A stretch of 33,600 nucleotides of DNA from Nocardia neocaledoniensis (GTDB lineage Bacteria; Actinomycetota; Actinomycetes; Mycobacteriales; Mycobacteriaceae). The DNA lies in the NCBI RefSeq assembly GCF_029868625.1, contig NZ_JARWOJ010000332.1, positions 1-33,600 of the forward strand. The letters run 5' to 3'. Numbering within the stretch: the stretch's first letter is position 1; each line of letters starts with the position of its first letter. A program made the translations under genes and the position numbers. The notes beneath the pieces are model-generated. The model had not been told where the DNA came from. It did not search any database and was given only the letters and a program-made list of their open reading frames with translations. Positions 25,533 to 33,600 of this stretch are shown here, piece by piece.

Positions 25533-26729
25533 ATGTTCATTCGTGCGCTGTCGGTCCGTGATTTCCGGTCGTGGGAACACGCCGAGCTCGAGTTGTCCCC
25601 AGGGCGCACGGTGCTGCTGGGGGCGAACGGCAACGGCAAGACCAACCTGCTCGAGGCGGTCGGCTATCTGGCGACGCTCGGTTCGCACCGGGTCTCCGCC
25701 GACGCTCCGCTGATCCGGATGGGCGCGACCCAGGCCAGGATCGGCGCGACTGTCGTCAATCAGGGCCGGGAGTTACGCGTCGACGTGGAGCTCAAGCAGG
25801 GCAGCGCCAACCGGGCCCAGATCAACCGCTCGCCGGTGCGCCGCTCGCGCGAGATCCTCGGCATCCTGCAGACCGTGTTGTTCGCGCCGGAGGATCTGGC
25901 GCTGGTCCGTGGCGATCCGGGCGAGCGCAGACGGTTCCTCGACGAGTTGTGCACAGCCAGGCTGCCCAGGTTGGCCGGTGTCCGCGCCGACTACGACAAG
26001 GTGTTGCGCCAGCGCTCGGCCCTGTTGAAAACCGCAGGGCGACACGTCCGTTCCCGTGCCGACCTGAGCACCCTCGACGTGTGGGACGGGCACCTGGCCG
26101 AACATGCCTCGGTGCTGCTGGCGCAGCGATTGCGGCTGGTCAACGACCTGTATCCGTATCTGGCACAGGCATATCGGTCGATCGCGCCCGAATCGCGCCC
26201 GGCGGCAATCGGTTACCGGTCCGGGTATCTGCCGCCGGAGCTGCTCGATCCGGCCCGGGCACCCGAGGCCGACGATGTGGAGCAGCTGCGCGAGATCGTG
26301 CTGCGCGAGTTGTCCACAGCCAGGACAAGGGAATTGGAACGCGGCGTGTGCCTGGTCGGCCCGCACCGCGACGACCTCGAGCTGCTGCTGGGCAGCGCGC
26401 CGGCCAAGGGTTTCGCCAGTCACGGTGAGTCCTGGTCGTTCGCGCTGGCCCTGCGCCTCGCCTCGTTCGAGCTGCTGCGCAGCGGTGGCACCGAGCCGGT
26501 GCTGCTGCTCGACGACGTGTTCGCCGAGTTGGACCGGCGCAGACGGACCGCGCTGGCCGAGGTCGCGGCCGGCGCCGAGCAGGTGTTGATCACGGCGGCG
26601 GTCGCCGAGGACGTGCCCGCCGAGCTGGCCGCCGAACCGTTGCGGGTGCGGACGACAGGGGAGGCGGACCAGCGGACCTCGCGAATCGTCACCGAGCCCG
26701 CCGCGGAATCCGAGGATATGCACAGATAG
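25533..26729 (+). CDS. recF: DNA replication and repair protein RecF
   Basis: A 398-residue SMC-like ATPase that helps load RecA at single-strand gaps with RecO and RecR. Walker [15 protein letters not shown] starts at residue 30; the ABC signature region and Walker B ([16 protein letters not shown]) lie near residues 322-340. The N-terminal [14 protein letters not shown] is typical. The start lies 21 bases after the dnaN stop with a weak RBS, consistent with co-transcription or coupling. No gnd gene lies between dnaN and recF, unlike in Mycobacterium smegmatis. A perfect DnaA box TTGTCCACA is embedded in the coding region at 26310-26318. Confidence 0.96.
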   Translation: MFIRALSVRDFRSWEHAELELSPGRTVLLGANGNGKTNLLEAVGYLATLGSHRVSADAPLIRMGATQARIGATVVNQGRELRVDVELKQGSANRAQINRSPVRRSREILGILQTVLFAPEDLALVRGDPGERRRFLDELCTARLPRLAGVRADYDKVLRQRSALLKTAGRHVRSRADLSTLDVWDGHLAEHASVLLAQRLRLVNDLYPYLAQAYRSIAPESRPAAIGYRSGYLPPELLDPARAPEADDVEQLREIVLRELSTARTRELERGVCLVGPHRDDLELLLGSAPAKGFASHGESWSFALALRLASFELLRSGGTEPVLLLDDVFAELDRRRRTALAEVAAGAEQVLITAAVAEDVPAELAAEPLRVRTTGEADQRTSRIVTEPAAESEDMHR

Positions 26730-26735
26730 CCATGG

Positions 26736-26758
26736 TTATCCACAGCACCTGTGGAAAA
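26736..26758. promoter_or_regulatory. Inverted DnaA boxes between recF and dciA
   Basis: TTATCCACA (26736-26744, perfect, plus) and TGTGGAAAA (26750-26758, one mismatch, minus) face each other across five bases, directly after the recF stop. Confidence 0.8.
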
Positions 26759-26865
26759 CCGGCGACATGCTGGAGATATGCCAGCTCGGCGGCGCCGGCG
26801 CTGTCGGCGCCGCGGCGTAGACTCGGTCCGCACTCGGCCAGCATCGACACCGGAAGGCGGGAACT

Positions 26866-27402
26866 GTGACGAACGAGCCCGAACCGGAGCTGCGCGGGAT
26901 CGATCTGGCTCGGCGCGCACTGGAGGAGGCCCGGGCGGCGGCCAAGGCCAGCGGCAAGTCCGTCGGCCAGGGCCGGGCGTCACCGGTGCGCAAGCTGCGC
27001 GCGGGTGGACGACGCCGCACCGGCTGGTCCGGAGCCGGACCTGACCCGCGCGATCCCCAGCTGTTGTCGTCGCTGGCCGGCTCGATCGCGAAGAGTCGTG
27101 GCTGGTCGGGCAAGGTGGCCGAGGGCATGGTGTTCGGGCGCTGGTCCAGCGTGGTCGGTGAGGACATCGCCGCGCACGCCACCCCGGTGACGCTCGAGGG
27201 CGGCGTGCTCAAGATCGCCGCGGAGTCGACCGCGTGGGCCACCCAGCTGCGCATGCTGCAGGGCCAGATCCTGGCCAAGATCAATGCCGCGGTCGGCCAG
27301 GGCGTGGTCACCCAGCTGCGGATCACCGGCCCCGCCGCACCGAGCTGGCGCAAGGGTGAGCGGCACATCAAGGGCAGGGGACCGCGCGACACCTACGGGT
27401 AG
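26866..27402 (+). CDS. dciA: DciA-type replicative helicase partner (DUF721)
   Basis: A 178-residue DUF721/DciA protein, Rv0004 position. The N-terminal ~65 residues are basic and probably disordered ([31 protein letters not shown]). The conserved DUF721 domain is about residues 70-160 ([20 protein letters not shown] ... [18 protein letters not shown]). DciA is the ancestral bacterial partner that helps the DnaB helicase load or work at forks in species without DnaC. GTG 26866 has GGAAGGCGGG just upstream. Its place between recF and gyrB, next to oriC, fits a replication role. Confidence 0.92.
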   Translation: MTNEPEPELRGIDLARRALEEARAAAKASGKSVGQGRASPVRKLRAGGRRRTGWSGAGPDPRDPQLLSSLAGSIAKSRGWSGKVAEGMVFGRWSSVVGEDIAAHATPVTLEGGVLKIAAESTAWATQLRMLQGQILAKINAAVGQGVVTQLRITGPAAPSWRKGERHIKGRGPRDTYG

Positions 27403-27467
27403 CCGAGCGGTGACCAGGGCGAGTTGCGTTGCGGCGGCACCGGTCTCACCCCCATCCGCTGTGAACT

Positions 27468-27489
27468 TGTGGACAAAGCCTGTGGATAA
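27468..27489 (-). promoter_or_regulatory. Two DnaA boxes upstream of gyrB
   Basis: TGTGGACAA (27468-27476) and TGTGGATAA (27481-27489) are perfect reverse complements of TTGTCCACA and TTATCCACA, in the same orientation and 13 bp apart. Confidence 0.85.
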
Positions 27490-27519
27490 CTCGGGTGGCC
27501 CCCGAAGCCTGTCGACGGG

Positions 27520-27533
27520 GTTTCACGTGGAAC
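27520..27533. promoter_or_regulatory. parS site upstream of gyrB
   Basis: GTTTCACGTGGAAC matches the actinobacterial parS core without mismatch. It lies on the other side of oriC from the parS cluster near parAB. Confidence 0.9.
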
Positions 27534-27685
27534 CACCGAACGCGAGCCTCACGCCAGTTCTGGCGGGCGGAAATCTCCGCGAGGCGGAAGCTTGTCGGCG
27601 TAAGTCGATTTCTTGCATTCACGGCGGCGTCAGGGGTGTCGTAGGTGCACTGTAAGTTGGGCTTACCAGTAGGATGGTGACGTAA

Positions 27686-29809
<2,124 letters not shown>

Positions 29810-29868
29810 GGCGGTGCTGCGCCGTCGAGCGCGCCCGCGACGCAGGTCAGCCCTGACAAGGAGATTTG

Positions 29869-32379
29869 ATGACTGAGACCACGCTGCCACCCTCGGGCGG
29901 TGCGGGCGACCGGATCGAACCGGTCGACATCCAGAACGAGATGCAGAGCAGCTACATCGATTACGCGATGAGCGTGATCGTCGGCCGCGCGCTGCCCGAT
30001 GTGCGCGACGGCCTCAAGCCGGTGCACCGGCGCGTGCTCTACGCGATGTACGACAACGGCTACCGCCCCGACCGCGGTTACGTGAAGTCGGCCCGTCCGG
30101 TCGCCGAGACCATGGGTAACTACCACCCGCACGGCGACGCGTCGATCTACGACACCCTCGTGCGCATGGCCCAGCCGTGGTCGCTGCGCTACCCGCTGGT
30201 CGACGGCCAGGGCAACTTCGGCTCGCGCGGCAACGACGGCGCGGCCGCCATGCGATACACCGAGTGCCGTCTCACGCCGCTGGCGATGGAGATGCTGCGC
30301 GACATCGACAGCGAGACCGTCGATTTCGTCCCCAACTACGACGGTCGCTCGCAGGAGCCGACTGTGCTGCCCGCGCGCGTGCCCGCGCTGCTGATGAACG
30401 GCAGCAACGGCATCGCCGTCGGAATGGCCACCAACATCCCGCCGCACAACCTGGGCGAGCTGGCCGAGGCCATCTACTGGGCGCTGGACAACTACGACGC
30501 CGACGAGGAAGCCACCCTCGCCGCGTGCATGGAGCGCGTGAAGGGTCCGGACTTCCCGACCCACGGCCTGATCGTCGGCGGCCAGGGCATCCACGACGCC
30601 TACACCACCGGCCGCGGTTCGATCCGCATGCGCGGTGTGGTGGAGATCGAGGAGGGCAGCCGCGGGCAGACTCAGATCGTCATCACCGAGCTGCCGTACC
30701 AGGTCAACACCGACAACTTCATCAACTCGATCGCCGAGCAGGTCAAGGACGGCAAGATCGCGGGTATCTCCGATATCCACGACGAGTCCTCCGACCGTGT
30801 CGGCATGCGCATCGTGGTGACGGTCAAGCGCGACGCGGTCGCCAAGGTCGTGCTGAACAACCTGTACAAGCACACCCAGCTGCAGACCAGCTTCGGCGCG
30901 AACATGCTCTCGATCGTCGATGGTGTGCCGCGCACGCTGCGCCTGGATCAGATGATCCGGCTCTACGTCGACCACCAGTTGGAAGTCATCGTCCGGCGCA
31001 CCCGCTACCTGCTGCGCAAGGCCGAGGAGCGGGCCCACATCCTGCGCGGTCTGGTCAAGGCGCTGGACATGCTCGACGAGGTCATCGCGCTGATCCGCCG
31101 CTCGGCCAACACCGACACCGCGCGTACCGGCCTGATGCAGCTGCTCGACATCGACGAGATCCAGTCGACGGCGATCCTCGACATGCAGCTGCGCCGCCTC
31201 TCCGCCCTGGAGCGGCAGCGCATCGTCGACGATCTGGCCAAGATCGAGCTCGAGATCGCCGACTACAAGGACATTCTGGAGAAGCCGGAGCGTCAGCGCG
31301 CGATCGTGCGCGACGAGCTGGCCGAGATCGTCGAGAAGTATGGCGACGACCGCAGGACCAGGATCATCGCCAACGACGGTGACGTCGCCGACGAGGACCT
31401 GATCGCCCGCGAGGACGTGGTCGTCACGATCACCGAGACCGGTTACGCCAAGCGCACCAAGACCGACCTCTACCGCTCGCAGAAGCGTGGTGGCAAGGGT
31501 GTGCAGGGCGCCGGCCTCAAGCAGGACGACATCGTCAAGCACTTCTTCGTGTCTTCGACGCACGACTGGCTGCTGTTCTTCACCAACAAGGGCCGGGTCT
31601 ACCGCGCCAAGGCCTACGAGCTGCCCGAGGCCAACCGGACCGCGCGTGGTCAGCACGTGGCGAACCTGCTCGCGTTCCAGCCGGACGAGAAGATCGCCCA
31701 GATCATCCAGCTCAAGACCTACGAGGACGCGCCGTACCTGGTGCTCGCGACACGCGCGGGCCTGGTGAAGAAGTCCAAGCTCACCGATTTCGACTCCAAC
31801 CGCTCCGGCGGCATCGTCGCGGTGAATCTGCGCGACGACGACGAGTTGGTCGGCGCGGTGCTGTGCTCCTCCGACGACGATCTGCTGCTCGTCTCGGCGC
31901 ACGGCCAGTCGATCCGGTTCTCCGCGACCGACGAGGCGCTGCGCCCGATGGGCCGCGCGACCTCGGGCGTGCAGGGCATGCGCTTCAACGCCGACGACGA
32001 GCTGCTCTCGCTCAACGTGGTCCGTCCCGACACGTATCTGCTGGTCGCGACGGCGGGTGGCTACGCCAAGCGCACCGCGATCGAGGAGTACACCGCGCAG
32101 GGTCGTGGCGGAAAAGGCGTATTGACAATTCAATACGACCCGAAGCGTGGCAGCCTGGTGGGTGCGCTCATCGTCGACGACGAGGACGAGTTGTACGCGA
32201 TCACCTCCAGTGGTGGTGTCATCCGCACCGCGGCCAAGCAAGTTCGCAAAGCTGGACGACAGACCAAGGGCGTGCGATTGATGAACCTCGCGGATGGCGA
32301 TACCTTGCTAGCGATCGCGCGCAACGCCGACGAGCCCGATCCCGATCAGCTCATCGGCGACGCGGCCTCGGAGCAATAA
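29869..32379 (+). CDS. gyrA: DNA gyrase subunit A
   Basis: An 836-residue breakage-reunion subunit. The winged-helix region carries [12 protein letters not shown] (residues 87-97), i.e. Ala91, Ser92 and Asp95 at the fluoroquinolone-determining positions in the susceptible state. The catalytic tyrosine is Tyr130 in [11 protein letters not shown]. The C-terminal beta-pinwheel has the GyrA box [11 protein letters not shown] needed for DNA wrapping. ATG 29869 has AAGGAGA at 29858-29864; the TTG three bases earlier is too close to it. Length is normal for actinobacteria. Probably co-transcribed with gyrB and the DUF3566 gene, since no terminator is seen on either side. Confidence 0.98.
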   Translation: MTETTLPPSGGAGDRIEPVDIQNEMQSSYIDYAMSVIVGRALPDVRDGLKPVHRRVLYAMYDNGYRPDRGYVKSARPVAETMGNYHPHGDASIYDTLVRMAQPWSLRYPLVDGQGNFGSRGNDGAAAMRYTECRLTPLAMEMLRDIDSETVDFVPNYDGRSQEPTVLPARVPALLMNGSNGIAVGMATNIPPHNLGELAEAIYWALDNYDADEEATLAACMERVKGPDFPTHGLIVGGQGIHDAYTTGRGSIRMRGVVEIEEGSRGQTQIVITELPYQVNTDNFINSIAEQVKDGKIAGISDIHDESSDRVGMRIVVTVKRDAVAKVVLNNLYKHTQLQTSFGANMLSIVDGVPRTLRLDQMIRLYVDHQLEVIVRRTRYLLRKAEERAHILRGLVKALDMLDEVIALIRRSANTDTARTGLMQLLDIDEIQSTAILDMQLRRLSALERQRIVDDLAKIELEIADYKDILEKPERQRAIVRDELAEIVEKYGDDRRTRIIANDGDVADEDLIAREDVVVTITETGYAKRTKTDLYRSQKRGGKGVQGAGLKQDDIVKHFFVSSTHDWLLFFTNKGRVYRAKAYELPEANRTARGQHVANLLAFQPDEKIAQIIQLKTYEDAPYLVLATRAGLVKKSKLTDFDSNRSGGIVAVNLRDDDELVGAVLCSSDDDLLLVSAHGQSIRFSATDEALRPMGRATSGVQGMRFNADDELLSLNVVRPDTYLLVATAGGYAKRTAIEEYTAQGRGGKGVLTIQYDPKRGSLVGALIVDDEDELYAITSSGGVIRTAAKQVRKAGRQTKGVRLMNLADGDTLLAIARNADEPDPDQLIGDAASEQ

Positions 32380-32418
32380 CCCAACCAGCGGCGGCAACGA
32401 ACGGATCTGAGGATTCCA

Positions 32419-33420
32419 TTGACCACACCGAATCAGTCGAACGACGATCGGAACCAGACCAACGGCGTCACCGAGCGGATCGCCTCGTCTCCGATCCAGC
32501 CGCGGCCGATCCCCCGTCAGGGTGCGGCCGAGGGCGCGGCGCCGGAGTCCGGCGCCGGTGGCGGCGAATCGTTCGACCAGTCGACCGTGCGGATGGGCAA
32601 CGAATCCGCGCCGACCGGCAACGGGAAGGGCAAGTCGCCCTACCAGGACGGGTGGGCGCAGCTGCCGCAGCGTGAACCGCAGTCGAACCTGTACCGGCCC
32701 GGTGAATCGCCGAGCCAGGGACGTCCGACCTCGGGCGCCTCTGGTGGCGGGCTGAAGGGCAGCGGCGCCTCCAACGCCCGCACGACCGCCGACCTGGCGG
32801 CCAAGGCGGCGCGCAAGGAAGCGGCCATGGTGAAGTCGGTCGGCATCGACGGGCCGACCCGCAGCATCGCCCGGCCCGAGCTGGTCAAGGACATGCCCGA
32901 CCTGTCCGAGGTGCGCCACCCGACGCCGGACGCGCCGCCCGCGGCGCCCGGCCTGCCGATGGCCCAGGTGCCGTCGCAGCCGGGGCCCAGTGCCAGGGCC
33001 GCGGCGGCCGGGTCGGTCTCGCCCGCGGTTCCGGTGGCCATCGCCGCCGCCGCGTCCGGTGAGCCGCTACGCGCGACCGTGCAGATCCGCCGGATCGATC
33101 CGTGGTCGACGCTGAAGATCACCCTGGTGATCAGCGTGGCGCTGTTCTTCGTGTGGATGGTGGCCGTCGGCCTGCTCTACATCGTGCTCGCCGGCATGGG
33201 CGTGTGGGACAACCTGGACAACTCGCTGGGCGAGATGCTGAACCAGGAGGGCAGCTCGTCGAGCCTGATCGACGCAGGCACCGTGTTCGGTTATGCCGGT
33301 GTCATCGGTCTGATCAACGTGGTGTTGTTCACCGCGCTGGCGACCGTCGGTGTGTTCATCTACAACCAGTGCTGCGATCTGGTCGGTGGCATCCAGGTGA
33401 CCCTGGCCGACCCGGACTAG
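32419..33420 (+). CDS. DUF3566 membrane protein (Rv0007-like)
   Basis: A 333-residue protein in the Rv0007 position after gyrA. The first ~225 residues are low-complexity and hydrophilic (Pro, Ser, Gly, Gln, Ala). The C-terminal DUF3566 domain has two membrane helices: about residues 233-260 ([20 protein letters not shown]) and 290-318 ([20 protein letters not shown]). The N-terminal tail is probably cytoplasmic. Function is unknown; co-location with gyrase is conserved across Mycobacteriales. The start is a TTG at 32419 with GAGG about seven bases upstream, reading [10 protein letters not shown] terminator follows. Confidence 0.88.
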   Translation: MTTPNQSNDDRNQTNGVTERIASSPIQPRPIPRQGAAEGAAPESGAGGGESFDQSTVRMGNESAPTGNGKGKSPYQDGWAQLPQREPQSNLYRPGESPSQGRPTSGASGGGLKGSGASNARTTADLAAKAARKEAAMVKSVGIDGPTRSIARPELVKDMPDLSEVRHPTPDAPPAAPGLPMAQVPSQPGPSARAAAAGSVSPAVPVAIAAAASGEPLRATVQIRRIDPWSTLKITLVISVALFFVWMVAVGLLYIVLAGMGVWDNLDNSLGEMLNQEGSSSSLIDAGTVFGYAGVIGLINVVLFTALATVGVFIYNQCCDLVGGIQVTLADPD

Positions 33421-33438
33421 GAAACGCCTCTGCCGACT

Positions 33439-33486
33439 ACGGCCCGTCAGCCCGCGAAAGTGGGTCTGACCGGCCGTGTTTGTTTT
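33439..33486 (+). terminator. Intrinsic terminator after the DUF3566 gene
   Basis: ACGGCC-c-GTCAGCCCGC and GTGGGTCTGAC-CGGCCGT pair around GAAA (33439-33477) in a long, slightly imperfect stem, followed by GTTTGTTTT. It ends the gyrB-gyrA-DUF3566 run 18 bases after the stop. Confidence 0.88.
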
Positions 33487-33600
33487 AGGGAGGCAGGGTG
33501 GGTTAACAAGTTAAACGTTTGGGTTGACAGCAACCGCAGGGGGCGCAACGAGTACGGGCCGATATCTAAAGCGGGTTGAGCGCATCGCGGATTAAAAAGA
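33487..33600. other. Non-coding right edge
   Basis: No gene or RNA is recognised in the last 114 bases. There is a perfect TTGACA (33524-33529) but no -10 at normal spacing; TATCTA (33563-33568) is 33 bases away. In mycolata tRNA-Ile and tRNA-Ala genes often follow here, but neither starts inside the window. Confidence 0.6.

Noticed and set aside
29869..32379. Quinolone-resistance substitution in GyrA
   Set aside because: Ala91, Ser92 and Asp95 are the susceptible-type residues; Thr96 corresponds to the natural Ser/Thr polymorphic position.
33524..33568. TTGACA followed by TATCTA as a promoter at the right edge
   Set aside because: The spacing is 33 bases, far from the usual 16-19, and no TANNNT fits at normal distance.

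Overview
The window is a high-G+C actinobacterial chromosome segment that carries the replication origin. Gene content and order (mutT4, DUF6049, murJ, sigM, anti-sigma, trxB, trxC, cwlM, GNAT-like, parB, parA, rsmG, jag, yidC, yidD, rnpA, rpmH, dnaA, dnaN, recF, dciA, gyrB, gyrA, DUF3566) follow the Rv3908-Rv3923c / Rv0001-Rv0007 order of Mycobacterium tuberculosis. There is no gnd between dnaN and recF. The very long Pro/Gly/Arg-rich extension of MurJ and the long DnaA linker suggest a Nocardia-like member of the Mycobacteriales. This is an inference from layout and protein style; no database was searched.

Left part (1-13.6 kb, plus strand): a Nudix hydrolase, a DUF6049 membrane-anchored exported protein and a giant MurJ (lipid II flippase core, cytoplasmic pseudokinase, membrane helix, extracellular domain) form a coupled cluster. 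The ECF sigma factor SigM and its membrane anti-sigma factor follow. Next come the thioredoxin reductase/thioredoxin pair behind an ECF-type promoter, then CwlM, a degenerate amidase that regulates peptidoglycan synthesis. A strong bidirectional terminator closes this block.

Middle part (13.6-20.7 kb, minus strand): a GNAT-like protein, parB-parA with a cluster of parS sites, rsmG, and the rpmH-rnpA-yidD-yidC-jag operon (ribosomal protein L34, RNase P protein, membrane insertion, RNA binding).

Right part (21.3-33.4 kb, plus strand): dnaA, the oriC intergenic region, dnaN, recF, dciA, gyrB, gyrA and a DUF3566 membrane protein, i.e. initiator, sliding clamp, repair loader, helicase-loader partner and gyrase in one run. 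The window ends in a non-coding stretch after a clear terminator.

The least ordinary signals are: (i) seven CTCGAG-centred motifs in oriC, four of them long palindromes arranged as two pairs with an exact 22-bp period and DnaA-box-like arms; (ii) a recognisable DnaA-box / DnaA-trio / AT-rich unwinding module next to dnaN; (iii) an internal ribosome binding site and GTG start inside murJ that could release the pseudokinase as a separate protein; (iv) five ETTRY/EPTRY repeats in the MurJ tail that look like multi-site phosphorylation motifs; (v) a 29-codon ORF that overlaps the murJ start; (vi) a 24-bp-stem hairpin at the left edge. All coordinates, motifs and residues were read by eye; promoter calls are consensus matches only.
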